Shown: positions 35,778 through 45,355, counted from the stretch's first letter. The stretch: 64,000 nt of DNA from Flavobacteriales bacterium (GCA_020635395.1 JACJZV010000002.1:1-64000), one strand, 5' to 3'. Notes: generated by a model not told the origin, from the letters alone. Translations and numbers: made by a program.

Positions 35778-36027
35778 TGGCAATATCACTATTTATATCT
35801 TCAAAGGTCGATTGCCCAAATGCAGAAACTTTGTATTTGACCAAAAGTTCTATAAAATCTACCCGTGATAGACCCAAAACTTTAGCAGCCATACCCGAAG
35901 ATATTTTGCCTAATTCAAACAATTTTACCAATGCACTTGTCTTCATCTCATTGGTAAAATCTTTTGTGTTTAATTTGAGTGAATTGGCTAAAAATTCGGG
36001 ATACTCTATGTTTATTATACCGTTCAT
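35770..36027 (-). CDS. UPF0175 family antitoxin
   Basis: An 85-residue protein of UPF0175, the antitoxin family that accompanies DUF3368 PIN-like toxins. The C-terminal helix-turn-helix-like GKISSGMAAKVLGLSRVDFIELL is the recognisable part and would bind DNA or the toxin. It is translated first and overlaps the toxin start. Autoregulation of the pair is typical of the family but no operator was identified. Confidence 0.88.
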   Translation of the reverse strand: MNGIINIEYPEFLANSLKLNTKDFTNEMKTSALVKLFELGKISSGMAAKVLGLSRVDFIELLVKYKVSAFGQSTFEDINSDIANA

Positions 36028-36315
36028 ATTACTTCACGTTTCCGCATTTGCTTACAAATTACAACAAAATTGCTGGTTTTCTGATTCAAAATTCTCGACT
36101 AATTAAGGTTATAAAATTATTTTTACCAAAATCATATACAAACTTGTGAGATCGTCGAGCGAATAATCTGTAATACATTTGAGTGCCAATGGTTAGAAAC
36201 TATTTTTATTTGATAAATGCATCCAATTTTTATACGCTCCAACCAATTGTTTGCCTTCGGCAAATTTGGTTTTGATAAATGCCCCGCGGCAAGATGCCTT
36301 AGTGACTTTCAATAT
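36028..36315. other. Intergenic region between antitoxin start and repeat copy B
   Basis: About 290 bases without a credible gene. It holds the promoter region of the toxin-antitoxin pair on the minus strand and AT-rich sequence; a short GC-rich stretch lies near 36280-36295. Nothing else is recognised. Confidence 0.6.
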
Positions 36316-36867
36316 TTTTACCAATGCACCAATCCAGTTGGCCAGAGGTTATTTTTTCTTAATGTGTAGTCCGTATTTTTGAAAAACAATCGTTGCACAA
36401 AATGATATTCAGCCCAAGAAAAAAAGAAATAAGCATCAGCCTGCCAAGTCCTTGCCACGAAAAATGGGAGGACATGACAAAAACGGAGCATGGTAGATAT
36501 TGTGGACAATGCACCAAAGAAGTGATTGATTTTACCCGATTTACCGATGATGAAATGGTGAGTTTCTTTTTCCGAAATAGGAAAAATGTGTGCGGGCAAT
36601 TTAGAGCAACACAGCTTAATAGACCTATTATTAAAGAAACGAACTACAGAATGCCTTACCTCAACAAAACACTTGCTTTTTTAGGAATTTTAGGAGCCGG
36701 AATAAAAGCCCAGGGAAAGGATTCTAACACAAAATTTGAATTGAGACAGGAAGTGGTTCAGCCTTCGGCAGTTGATAAAAATATAGAACCTGACAGCCTT
36801 CCTAAAACCGAGAAAACTATAACAATAAGAGGTACGGTGGTGGATTCTACAACCCATGAGTCATTGG
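36316..36867 (+). repeat. Direct repeat copy B (about 552 bp)
   Basis: Nearly identical to 34460-35011 at a constant offset of 1856 bases. Covers the upstream 86 bases and the first 155 codons of the gene at 36402. Confidence 0.9.
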
Positions 36868-37202
36868 CCAACGCATATATAGAAATTCAAGAGATTTCTT
36901 GGGAATTATTTACCCAAAAAGACGGTTCATTTAGTTTTGACCTTCCCGACTCTCTTGCTAATTCAGCCATTCATATTTTAGTCGACTACCCCCCTTATGA
37001 ACAGTCATTTGTAATCATTCCAGAGGATTTTGAAAAGCACATTTTACTAACTGTCAATCAAAAATTAAATACCAAATTGGCGACATTTCGAGGAGAAACA
37101 GAAACTATTGTAATACTTGGTGGGGCAGTTCAATCAAGTTATAATGAACAAATACCTACCAAACGCAAATGGTGGAAATTCTGGAAACGGAGACATCACT
37201 AA
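36402..37202 (+). CDS. Cys-motif / carboxypeptidase-regulatory-like membrane protein, copy B
   Basis: ATG 36402 gives 266 residues. The first 155 residues match copy A with very few changes (for example Glu to Lys in NRENV/NRKNV). The following sandwich region is different (ANAYIEIQEISWELFTQKDGS) and about 20 residues longer, then a tail TKRKWWKFWKRRHH begins with the same 30 bases as copy A (37159-37188 versus 35246-35275). So conserved ends flank a diverged centre, consistent with duplication followed by segmental replacement or gene conversion. Cytosolic Cys domain, one membrane segment, extracytoplasmic sandwich. Function unknown. Confidence 0.82.
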   Translation: MIFSPRKKEISISLPSPCHEKWEDMTKTEHGRYCGQCTKEVIDFTRFTDDEMVSFFFRNRKNVCGQFRATQLNRPIIKETNYRMPYLNKTLAFLGILGAGIKAQGKDSNTKFELRQEVVQPSAVDKNIEPDSLPKTEKTITIRGTVVDSTTHESLANAYIEIQEISWELFTQKDGSFSFDLPDSLANSAIHILVDYPPYEQSFVIIPEDFEKHILLTVNQKLNTKLATFRGETETIVILGGAVQSSYNEQIPTKRKWWKFWKRRHH

Positions 37203-37226
37203 AACAAGAATTTGCTTTCTAACCCA

Positions 37227-37234
37227 TACCTTTG
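37227..37234 (+). promoter_or_regulatory. -7 box TACCTTTG before the alpha/beta hydrolase gene
   Basis: TACCTTTG matches the consensus. It lies inside the long upstream reading frame and ends 7 bases before the CTG codon at 37242, which argues that translation starts downstream of it. Confidence 0.45.
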
Positions 37235-37241
37235 GCACTGT

Positions 37242-37895
37242 CTGAAAAAACACATTTACATACTCAGCGGTTTGGGAGCCGACCATCGAGCCTTTCAACG
37301 TATTGACTTTAAAGAATTTAATCATACGTTCATTCAATGGGTTGCTCCAAATAGAGATGAAACTTTATCCCAATATGCCCAACGCATCGCCAAACAACTA
37401 ACCGAAGAAAATCCAATAATTATCGGACTTTCTTTTGGTGGAATGGTGGCTGTTGAAATAGCCAAACCTATCCCCACAGCTCAACTGATATTGATTTCGT
37501 CGGCCAAAACCAAGCATGAAATTCCGAAGTTCTATCGGCTTTTGGGTAAACTAAAATTGCATAAACTTTTACCTGTAACACTTCTTAAGAAATCAAACCC
37601 AATGACCAATTGGTTTTTTGGGGTAAAAACCATACACGACAAACAAATTTTGGCAGACATTCTGTACGACACCAACCCCATCTTTCTAAAATGGGCGATG
37701 AATGCCGTGATGATTTGGCAAAACGAAATCATTCCACCCAACGTTGTTCATATTCATGGCTCGCACGACAAAATTTTGCCTATTCGTTGCGTAAATGCCA
37801 CCGAAATTATTCCTGGAGGAGGTCATTTGATGGTATTGAGTAATCATAAAAATTTAAACAAAGTCAATACTTCCATGCTAAATTTGTTTTCATGA
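37242..37895 (+). CDS. Alpha/beta hydrolase, probable CTG start
   Basis: A 217-residue alpha/beta hydrolase. The oxyanion loop is LSGLGAD near residue 8, the nucleophile elbow is GLSFGGM, the acid is in HGSHDKILP and the catalytic His in PGGGHLMV. The frame has no ATG before residue 80. TTG 37212 lies upstream of a -7 box, so the family-like start is the CTG at 37242, giving a short Lys-Lys-His-Ile-Tyr-Ile lead-in. An ATT start at 37251 is also possible. It overlaps the next gene by four bases (ATGA). Likely an esterase or lipase; substrate unknown. Confidence 0.85.
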   Translation: MKKHIYILSGLGADHRAFQRIDFKEFNHTFIQWVAPNRDETLSQYAQRIAKQLTEENPIIIGLSFGGMVAVEIAKPIPTAQLILISSAKTKHEIPKFYRLLGKLKLHKLLPVTLLKKSNPMTNWFFGVKTIHDKQILADILYDTNPIFLKWAMNAVMIWQNEIIPPNVVHIHGSHDKILPIRCVNATEIIPGGGHLMVLSNHKNLNKVNTSMLNLFS

Positions 37896-38680
37896 ATGAA
37901 GAGCTGATTTTAAAATGTATTGAAACCGAAAAGTTGCAATATGAAAAAAAAAGGGCTCGAAATATTTTTTTTAACCTCTCTTACTATAGCATTGTTAACC
38001 TCGTAATAGCCATTTATTGTTGCACCCCACCCTTACGATATTCTTTTTTCATTGGTGTAATTGTTCTGGTTAATTACGTGCTCTTTATGAAAAATTATGT
38101 CAAGAACAGAAGATTTGTCATCTATCCTTACTCAATAAACAATGCCCAATTAGAGAGGGTAATTATTTGTTTTTCAGAATTAGTTGGAAGCCAATTGACC
38201 GTAAAATACCAAGAAAATTACCATTCCACCATTTTTTCGGATGGAATAATTTTATACAAATGCGTGGCAATCAATCATCAAAATCAAACCATGATTAATA
38301 TAAACTATGCCATTGAATATGAGTTCGGCCTTTCTTTCGGAAAGTTAAAAAAATACCACTCCACGTTAAACGACCTTCTAATTGCCGTATGGAAAGGAGA
38401 AAATATTGAAGAAAAGACTAACGAAATTCTTGCAACAAGAGCAAATAATTTTTGGGCGAAATCCGAATTTTCTGGATTCCGTCTTTTACAAAAGTTGGTT
38501 TTTTATCCGCTCCTTTGCATCTTTATTATCGGGCCAATTGTAATGGCCGTAGTATATCAAAAACTTATTTTCCTGCTCATTTCATTGTTTTTCATCTTTA
38601 TGTTTTGGCCGTATATAAAAACAGAAATTTACGTAATAAGAAAGAAATGGAAAATGAATCGCGAAAAAAGATTGAAGTAA
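37892..38680 (+). CDS. Uncharacterised membrane protein
   Basis: A 262-residue protein not recognised as any family. It has an N-terminal helix (LILKCIETEKLQYEKKRAR), two membrane segments (about 28-48 and 53-70), a central soluble region of about 130 residues and two further membrane segments near 205-245, ending in a basic tail (RKKWKMNREKRLK). Termini are probably cytoplasmic. Coupled to the hydrolase gene by a four-base overlap, so a shared role at the membrane is possible. Confidence 0.8.
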   Translation: MNEELILKCIETEKLQYEKKRARNIFFNLSYYSIVNLVIAIYCCTPPLRYSFFIGVIVLVNYVLFMKNYVKNRRFVIYPYSINNAQLERVIICFSELVGSQLTVKYQENYHSTIFSDGIILYKCVAINHQNQTMININYAIEYEFGLSFGKLKKYHSTLNDLLIAVWKGENIEEKTNEILATRANNFWAKSEFSGFRLLQKLVFYPLLCIFIIGPIVMAVVYQKLIFLLISLFFIFMFWPYIKTEIYVIRKKWKMNREKRLK

Positions 38681-38705
38681 AAATTTCCAAATCCAATTAC
38701 ATTTG
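38672..38705 (+). promoter_or_regulatory. Bacteroidota promoter TTG-N23-TACATTTG
   Basis: TTG at 38672-38674 and TACATTTG at 38698-38705 with 23-base spacing, 21 bases before ATG 38727. Confidence 0.55.
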
Positions 38706-38726
38706 AGGCAAATATTATTTTATAGA

Positions 38727-39167
38727 ATGAAAAAACTAATAATACTCCTAACTGCTTTATTTGTAGGGTTTGTGGCCAATGCCCAAAAAGTAAAAATCAA
38801 AAACGAAATTGCCACGGTTGACGGCGTGGAATACGTAAAAGTAAAAAAAGACCCTGTAACAGCCTCTGTAAAAAACGTAGCAACATTGAGCGATTCTACC
38901 CTAATCTACCTCAAAACCCAAAGCTATAAAGACCCCAACAGAGTTGATGCAAAAGGAGTTCCTATGTCGGTATATTATTTAGAAGTTATCAATGCCAACA
39001 CAGGAGAAATTTATTTTGAAAGTGGTGTAGGAATTAAAAATACCATCAAAGCTTTTTACCTCGAAAATGTCATTACCGCCAATGGTATTAATGAGGCGAA
39101 CATGCAAAAGTTGGCCATTAAATACGGCTTTGATTATTCGCGTAGGAGAGACGAACTAAGCAGATAA
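38727..39167 (+). CDS. Uncharacterised periplasmic protein
   Basis: ATG 38727 gives 146 residues with a clear signal peptide (LIILLTALFVGFVANAQ). The mature part begins KVKIKNEIATVDGVEYVKVKK, is beta-rich, and ends in a basic helix (YGFDYSRRRDELSR). No family recognised; a small secreted or periplasmic beta protein. It has its own promoter and converges on dnaX with 7 bases between the genes. Confidence 0.78.
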   Translation: MKKLIILLTALFVGFVANAQKVKIKNEIATVDGVEYVKVKKDPVTASVKNVATLSDSTLIYLKTQSYKDPNRVDAKGVPMSVYYLEVINANTGEIYFESGVGIKNTIKAFYLENVITANGINEANMQKLAIKYGFDYSRRRDELSR

Positions 39168-39174
39168 TACTCTA

Positions 39175-40896
39175 TCAATGAATGGTTAGATTCAATTTTT
39201 CTTTGAGCAATTTTAACGAAGGATTTTTCTTGGCCATTTCTTCAAACTTTTCTTGAGCAGTGTAAGCTTTGGTGCCTTCTGCTTTTTTCTTTACCTCCTC
39301 AATTTCCAATTGTAGGTTGTCGTTCTGTAATTCTCGTTTTAGAAATTGAACAAAATCGGTTCGCACCTCTTCCAACTGCACTCTGTGTTGTTTTATTAGT
39401 TTTATTTCAATCGTATTCCCAACAATAGTTGGTTTTACCAACTTAAACATGGACTGAATGATACCGCTTTCTGAAGCCTCAGCAAATTTGGTTATACAAT
39501 CATCCAAAGCATCCTGACTAACGGTATTGTTTTGCTGATAAACACCCGATTCTTCAGCAACAACCTCCTTTTTGGGTTCGCTCACCACTTCGATATTGCT
39601 GCTCAGCAAATCATCCAAACTGCCTATTTTGGCAACCTTTTCAGAATCTTGCTGCACTTTTTTTATAGCCTCCGCTTTTTTTTCAAATTCGTTGCCGGAG
39701 GGTTTTTCAACATTCTGAGTTGATGCTGAAGTTGGAACAACAACCTTACCTGCAACGGAAGAAACAGCCGATGCCACAGGTTTTTCGGTATTATTTTGCT
39801 CGAAGTTTAAATCATTTTTTTTTTCGCCCAGTTTTTCAAGACTCGGCAAATAGCACATTTTGATGAGGGCAAGTTCGATATGCAGCCGCTGGTTTCGACT
39901 CTGTTTGTAGTTTAAATCAAATTGATTGGCAATGTTTATGGCATTTACCAAAAAACCCTGACTCATATTTTTTGCCGAATCAATATATTTTTGGTGCACA
40001 TGTGGCGGAACATCGAGCAAAACGAGTGTTTCGCTGGTTCTACCCACCATCAAATCTCTGAAATGATTTGCCAGCCCATTTAGAAATATTTGGCCATCAA
40101 AACCATGATTTAAAATTTCGTCGAAGGCCAATAAGGCAGTAGAAATATCTTGATTTTGAAAGGCATCGGTTATTTTAAAATAATAGTCGTAGTCCAACAC
40201 GTTTAAGTGCTTCACCACATCGGCATATCGCAGCTTTTTATCACCCGATATGCTAATCATTTGGTCGAAGATAGAAAGAGCATCCCGCAAGGCACCGTCG
40301 GCCTTTTGACCAATAATGTGCAATGCCTCTTCTTCCATTTCAATGCCCTCGGCCTGACCAATTTTTTTCAAGTGGTTTACAATATCGCCCACGGTTATGC
40401 GGCTGAACGTAAAAACCTGACAACGAGACAAAATGGTTGGCAAAATTTTGTGCCGCTCGGTGGTGGCCAAAATAAAAATGGCATAGTGCGGAGGTTCTTC
40501 CAGCGTTTTTAGAAACGCATTGAAAGCGGCTGCCGAAAGCATGTGTACCTCGTCTATGATATACACTTTGTACTTTCCAATCTGGGGCGGAATTCGCACC
40601 TGCTCGTTCAACATTCTGATGTCTTCCACGCTGTTGTTCGAAGCAGCATCCAGTTCAAAAATGTTGTACGAAAAATCATAAGATTCGTCGGTTATGCTTT
40701 CTTTGTTTATTTCTTTGGCCAAAATACGGGCACAAGTGGTTTTGCCTACCCCGCGAGGACCGTTGAATAAAAAAGCCTGAGCCAGTTGGTTATTTTTAAT
40801 TTCGTTTATCAGCGTTTTGGTAACGTGCTCCTGCCCCACCACCGTATCAAAGGTGGTTGGCCGATATTTACGTGCCGATACAACAAAATTTTCCAT
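39175..40896 (-). CDS. dnaX: DNA polymerase III subunit gamma/tau
   Basis: The 573-residue clamp-loader ATPase. Walker A is GPRGVGKT (about 46-53), Walker B/DEAH-type is IIDEVHML, sensor 1 is LATTERHK and the SRC arginine finger is in ILSRCQVF. The four-Cys zinc module expected between Walker A and B is absent (NKESITDESYDFSYN instead), which is normal in this phylum. The C-terminal 200 residues are a low-complexity linker and tau-like domain. No programmed frameshift site was found near the domain boundary. Cytoplasmic, essential. Confidence 0.97.
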   Translation of the reverse strand: MENFVVSARKYRPTTFDTVVGQEHVTKTLINEIKNNQLAQAFLFNGPRGVGKTTCARILAKEINKESITDESYDFSYNIFELDAASNNSVEDIRMLNEQVRIPPQIGKYKVYIIDEVHMLSAAAFNAFLKTLEEPPHYAIFILATTERHKILPTILSRCQVFTFSRITVGDIVNHLKKIGQAEGIEMEEEALHIIGQKADGALRDALSIFDQMISISGDKKLRYADVVKHLNVLDYDYYFKITDAFQNQDISTALLAFDEILNHGFDGQIFLNGLANHFRDLMVGRTSETLVLLDVPPHVHQKYIDSAKNMSQGFLVNAINIANQFDLNYKQSRNQRLHIELALIKMCYLPSLEKLGEKKNDLNFEQNNTEKPVASAVSSVAGKVVVPTSASTQNVEKPSGNEFEKKAEAIKKVQQDSEKVAKIGSLDDLLSSNIEVVSEPKKEVVAEESGVYQQNNTVSQDALDDCITKFAEASESGIIQSMFKLVKPTIVGNTIEIKLIKQHRVQLEEVRTDFVQFLKRELQNDNLQLEIEEVKKKAEGTKAYTAQEKFEEMAKKNPSLKLLKEKLNLTIH

Positions 40897-41014
40897 TGCT
40901 ACAAATCAACTAAATTTTGATGGGAATCAATGGTTTTGTGGAAATATAAAATGGTATTTTGCGGTCGTTAAACACCGGCAAGACGCTTCTTTTAAATTTG
41001 GCTTAAAAAAACCT

Positions 41015-41665
41015 CTACCCCAAAACTCCTGTTTGCCAAAGCACCAAGCCAACGAGCAAACCTACGTTTAAGAGCAGCACCCACCACACAAAATTAGTAT
41101 TGGTATTTGATTTAAAGTATTGTGTAAAATGGCCGTCAACTTTGGCATACAAATTATCCCGAGCCGAATACACATCGCCCACATCGAGGTCTTTAACACT
41201 ATCGGCCACCACGCCCACCACCGGAATTCTGTCGATAACCATTTCAACCAATTTCTTAACAATGCCTGGCAAATTCTCAAATCGCTCTTTTATCAATGCC
41301 AAAAAATCAAATGCATCATTATCCACCTCTGGATCGCTTACTTTTTTAATAACCGCCTCACAAGCGGTTTCGAGTTCCCCCCGAAAACTACCGTACACAT
41401 TACTTAGGGCATTGTTAATGGCAAATTTATACGCTCTGTATCCCGCATAAATGGTCAACCCTATGCCAACTAACGCCATTGCCCACAGCCACACTCCTGC
41501 CATAGAGCCACCAATCACTTTTACTACTCCCCAAATAAAAAGGCCAATGTTTAGAACACTAAAAAGCAATACTACCTTTATGATTTTACCAATTCCCTTT
41601 AATCCTGCCTCGCGAATGAATTGCCATGCATTTGCGTATTTTTTTTGAAGGTATGATTCTTCCAT
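41015..41665 (-). CDS. Uncharacterised membrane protein with two N-terminal and one C-terminal TM segments
   Basis: ATG 41665 (MEESYLQKK) is chosen because a -7 box at 41714-41721 lies downstream of the alternative start at 41716. The 216-residue protein has two membrane helices near 30-50 and 60-80, a charged soluble domain with RIPVVGVVADSVKDLDVGD and a C-terminal helix (about 190-210, LLLNVGLLVGLVLW). Not recognised. Neither neighbour is clearly linked. Confidence 0.78.
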   Translation of the reverse strand: MEESYLQKKYANAWQFIREAGLKGIGKIIKVVLLFSVLNIGLFIWGVVKVIGGSMAGVWLWAMALVGIGLTIYAGYRAYKFAINNALSNVYGSFRGELETACEAVIKKVSDPEVDNDAFDFLALIKERFENLPGIVKKLVEMVIDRIPVVGVVADSVKDLDVGDVYSARDNLYAKVDGHFTQYFKSNTNTNFVWWVLLLNVGLLVGLVLWQTGVLG

Positions 41666-41713
41666 TTTTTTAATTTGTTCAATATTAGAAAAATATAATT
41701 TATATCCACGAAC

Positions 41714-41721
41714 CAAATCTA
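41714..41721 (-). promoter_or_regulatory. -7 box TAGATTTG, minus strand
   Basis: TAGATTTG on the minus strand, 48 bases upstream of ATG 41665. Confidence 0.35.
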
Positions 41722-41737
41722 ACTTACACCTTCTCCA

Positions 41738-44700
41738 TCAAAACAAATATCTAGCCTGCACCCTGCCAATATGAATTATAGGATTGTTGAGACTTCTACG
41801 GCCATCGTAGTTAATTAAAATTTGAATGCTGTTCGAAAAACGGCGTTCTATCTGCAAGCCCCATTTTAGGTTTTTTCCATTTTTTAATCCGGCCAAAAGT
41901 TCGTACGCCACGGGTGAATTGTCATTGCCCAAATAATTGATGTTGACCAAACCAAAACTGGTCCGCACAATTCCCTGGTTTACCAAATTATACCTTAGTT
42001 CGGTAGTGAAGTCATGATTATAAGTGGCCTCTCCACCATAACGCCTTTTGTTGTGAGCTTCGAAATATTGATAGTAAATCTCTGCTCTTAGTTTGGCTTG
42101 CAGCTGATACCCCAACTTGGGTTTGAACGCCTGCAAGGTATAATCGAACGCTCGATTGGCTAAAAACTGAGATGTATAGCTTTTAAGCCCTGTTGTGGCC
42201 TCCAACGACAGTTCGTAATTTCTTTTTATGTTGTATCGAATTTTGAGTTTGTTTTCAATCGAATTTCGGCTGTCAACTCCGTTTATCAAAAGAGTTTTGT
42301 TTTGGGTGTTAAACCATTGATAATCCATACCAAATACCGGGCTGGACTGATTAAATGAAAACACGGAACGAATGGATGAATTGGATGTCAGAAGAGATGT
42401 GTCGGCCACATTTTGCACCAATGGATTAAAAAAATCGCTTCCATTGTTGTCGGTTACTTTTTTCTGCACCTTCAGCGAACTTGTATTGCTGAATCTATTA
42501 ACCATTTTTAGCCATTTTTTATCGGTTTTTCGATAAACTAAAATTGGAGAAACCCGTACGTTTTGATTGAACTCACTACTGTATGATTTTATAAAACCCT
42601 GAACAGGCAAAAACTGCCGAATAAAATTTGCTCGTCCTGCATCATAGCCCGAGGCCAATTCAAACTCAGTCAAACTTTGCACCCCATTGCTGTCGTAGTC
42701 ATTCCAAATATAATTTCCGTTTCCGTCGCCCACTTCCAAATAGCTATACTCCCGTCGTTGCTCCTGCCCGGTTCCCAACTGATAGTATGCATTTGTAGTA
42801 ATCAACTTTTTCAATAGATTGAACCTTCCCTCCAACCGACCTTGCAGCGTATTTTCCGGTTTTAAATTGCCGGTATCATTCAAAAAGAACAATTGCCGAT
42901 AGGTGGTATTCAAATCAAACTGGGCGTTGTTTCCGGCATTATACCCCAATCCGAAATTCACATCTCTACCTTCCGTATTTTCTTTAAAAGCTCCATCATT
43001 TCCAACAAAATCAACCCTTCTACCCACATTCAAGTTGTACACCATTTTGCCCGAATCGCCATTAAACAGGCTCATTTTGCTGTGCTCAAACCTAAAACTG
43101 GAAGCCAAAATAGAGTCTGCGTTTAGGGCAAATTTGCTGCTTTCTATCTGATGGCTAAGTTTGGTAGAAACCCATTTACCCCGTTTCAAAACCTCCGCTT
43201 GATAGCGTTCAAAATCATTTTTTAGTTTAGAACTACCCGAAGGTAAATTGCTTTTTACATTTTCCACAACACCACTAAGCTCAAATTTTGGATATCTGAT
43301 TAAAGAAGAATATTGCTGCGAAAAACCTCCAAATTGATTGCCTCTGTTGTACCAAATTTGGTTTATGTTTAGAAATACTTTTTGGCCTTTACTAATTCCA
43401 AAAGAAGCCAAGCCTATTTTTTCTCCATAAAACTGCTGACCCTCAGTTGGGTTTGTTAGTGTTTTGTTCCACGTTCGGTCAAATTCTACATTTCGGTATC
43501 GCTCAATGTATCTAAAATTTTTGTCGGTTTGCTCAAAAGATACGGTGCTATTAAGTTTCCATGGGATTGCACTGTCTTTTGTAAGCAATTGCTCGCTTTT
43601 CCAAAATGTTTTCAATGCATAACCCAAGTCATTTTCGTGGTCGAGCCGACTAAACGTATTTATTTGATTATTGCTTTGAGCCAACTCCACGCCCAGTTTT
43701 GATTTAGAATTCAGTTGATAATCTGCACCAACCGTGAGCATTTGCAGCCGCTTTGGCGGAATCAAAATTTGAACCGGATCATAGTCTCCAATTGCATTAC
43801 CAACCCACTCAAATACTTTTCCATTGGTGGTAGATATTTTTTGCCGATAGCTACCATTGCCGTTCCCAACATAACTAAAAGTAACACGATACAGGATACC
43901 GGTGTCTGCGGGGTTTGCATAAACGAAAATAGAATCACCCAAACTGTCTTTTCGGATATAAAGTATTTGGTTAAAATTTCGCTCCAATGTCTCTTCAAAC
44001 CGAGGAATATAAACATATTGAGCATCGCCGGCATCGGCAATAAGTTGCCGAACAGATGAGCCATTAATTTCGTAATCCAAATCTTGCTGAAACGGCTGAT
44101 TTTTGTTGTCTTGCTCACTAAAATAATTGGTTCTTAGTGAAATTTTGCCCTGCGAATAGTTGCCTCCCAACCTAAAAACAGAGCGGCCATAGTTTCTATC
44201 GGAATATTGAAATTCGACAATAATCCGACTGTATTGAGTTATTAATTTTCGAGGCATAAAGGTCAACTCGCCTGTGTTGTAATTAACGGTATAATCATTT
44301 TGCTCTCCACGTGTCAATAGTTCGCCATCCAAATACACTTGCTCTGTGCCGCTGATAATGATGATAAATGTTTCGCCGTTAGCACCTTTGAGTCTATAAG
44401 GCCCTTGGTTTCCTTCAATTCCGGCAAAAATATTTCTCGAAAACCGACCACGACTTACAGCTCCTTCTCCGCTTATTTCGTATTGCCCCTTTTTGGTTGT
44501 GTCAAAATAATTGAATTGCAGGCCTCTCGATTTTTTGTTGTATTTCATAAAATACGATGATTTGGGCGTAACCATCGGAAAATCACCGGCAACCAAACCA
44601 ACACTGTCTTCCAAAAATTGAAATTGAATAAAAACCCTGTCAAAATCCTGAATTTGTTGGGTGTTTCCTTCGGGCTGTATGGGATTATTATCGTCAGAAA

Positions 44701-45220
44701 TGGCGGCCAATACATTCACTTTATTTTGCAACTGCCCATTTAGCCGTAGGTTGAGGTTGCTGTTTACCACCACATCCTGCCTATTTCCGAAACCAATGCC
44801 ACGCGAAATATTGCCGATGGTTTGAATTTTATCGGTGTTTTGCTCTAAATACTTTTCGTTTTGCGGAACATAGCCAAAGGGGTCATCTTCAAACCAATAA
44901 CTGATGATATTTGGATTCTTTTTTTGATAAACTTGATTGAAATTGAATTGCAAAACGCGGTAGCTTATACTCACGGAGTCTTTCGGAAAAGTATCCGACC
45001 GCCAAATCAAGGCAGATTGTAGAGGCAGCACTTCATACCTTTTTTTTTCGACTCCCTCAATCTCAAACGACTCTAAATCAATAGATAACGTGTCAAAAAA
45101 AACAGTATCATGGTTAATAAAAATACGTTTTTGGCGAAGCGATGAATTTTCTTGAGACCAAACACACACTGTTTGGAAAACAAAAATAACCACAAATAGA
45201 AACCGCTTAAACGACACCAT
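41738..45220 (-). CDS. Very large predicted outer-membrane beta-barrel protein (1160 residues)
   Basis: A 1160-residue protein with a signal peptide ending Val-Trp-Ser-Gln near 22. It carries an N-terminal soluble part and an element VYLDGELLTRGEQNDYTVNY near 290 resembling a carbohydrate-binding or strand-addition module. More than twenty-five amphipathic strands follow, to the C-terminal GRVQARYLF ending in Phe. No TonB plug domain, no SprA signature and no enzyme motif. It is unique in the window and is divergent from the TonB receptor gene, with a -7 box at 45232-45239 eleven bases upstream. Possibly a translocon-like or structural barrel; assignment open. Confidence 0.78.
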   Translation of the reverse strand: MVSFKRFLFVVIFVFQTVCVWSQENSSLRQKRIFINHDTVFFDTLSIDLESFEIEGVEKKRYEVLPLQSALIWRSDTFPKDSVSISYRVLQFNFNQVYQKKNPNIISYWFEDDPFGYVPQNEKYLEQNTDKIQTIGNISRGIGFGNRQDVVVNSNLNLRLNGQLQNKVNVLAAISDDNNPIQPEGNTQQIQDFDRVFIQFQFLEDSVGLVAGDFPMVTPKSSYFMKYNKKSRGLQFNYFDTTKKGQYEISGEGAVSRGRFSRNIFAGIEGNQGPYRLKGANGETFIIIISGTEQVYLDGELLTRGEQNDYTVNYNTGELTFMPRKLITQYSRIIVEFQYSDRNYGRSVFRLGGNYSQGKISLRTNYFSEQDNKNQPFQQDLDYEINGSSVRQLIADAGDAQYVYIPRFEETLERNFNQILYIRKDSLGDSIFVYANPADTGILYRVTFSYVGNGNGSYRQKISTTNGKVFEWVGNAIGDYDPVQILIPPKRLQMLTVGADYQLNSKSKLGVELAQSNNQINTFSRLDHENDLGYALKTFWKSEQLLTKDSAIPWKLNSTVSFEQTDKNFRYIERYRNVEFDRTWNKTLTNPTEGQQFYGEKIGLASFGISKGQKVFLNINQIWYNRGNQFGGFSQQYSSLIRYPKFELSGVVENVKSNLPSGSSKLKNDFERYQAEVLKRGKWVSTKLSHQIESSKFALNADSILASSFRFEHSKMSLFNGDSGKMVYNLNVGRRVDFVGNDGAFKENTEGRDVNFGLGYNAGNNAQFDLNTTYRQLFFLNDTGNLKPENTLQGRLEGRFNLLKKLITTNAYYQLGTGQEQRREYSYLEVGDGNGNYIWNDYDSNGVQSLTEFELASGYDAGRANFIRQFLPVQGFIKSYSSEFNQNVRVSPILVYRKTDKKWLKMVNRFSNTSSLKVQKKVTDNNGSDFFNPLVQNVADTSLLTSNSSIRSVFSFNQSSPVFGMDYQWFNTQNKTLLINGVDSRNSIENKLKIRYNIKRNYELSLEATTGLKSYTSQFLANRAFDYTLQAFKPKLGYQLQAKLRAEIYYQYFEAHNKRRYGGEATYNHDFTTELRYNLVNQGIVRTSFGLVNINYLGNDNSPVAYELLAGLKNGKNLKWGLQIERRFSNSIQILINYDGRRSLNNPIIHIGRVQARYLF

Positions 45221-45231
45221 TTACAAACGAC

Positions 45232-45239
45232 CAAAGGTA
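45232..45239 (-). promoter_or_regulatory. -7 box TACCTTTG for the giant barrel gene
   Basis: TACCTTTG on the minus strand ends 11 bases before ATG 45220. Confidence 0.45.
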
Positions 45240-45355
45240 AAAAAATGTACTTTTGGGTTGAAAACCATTTATACTTATTGCAGAATACTGACCACTTTTT
45301 CAGTATGGTGTACAGAATATAACATTGAAAAGACAAGAAAAATTGGGGTATCAAT

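Noticed and set aside
39175..40896. Missing zinc ribbon in DnaX taken as unusual
   Set aside because: Bacteroidota DnaX normally lacks these cysteines, so it is lineage-typical.
41666..41716. Longer start for the 41015 membrane protein
   Set aside because: It would begin inside the -7 box; ATG 41665 gives a better N-terminus.
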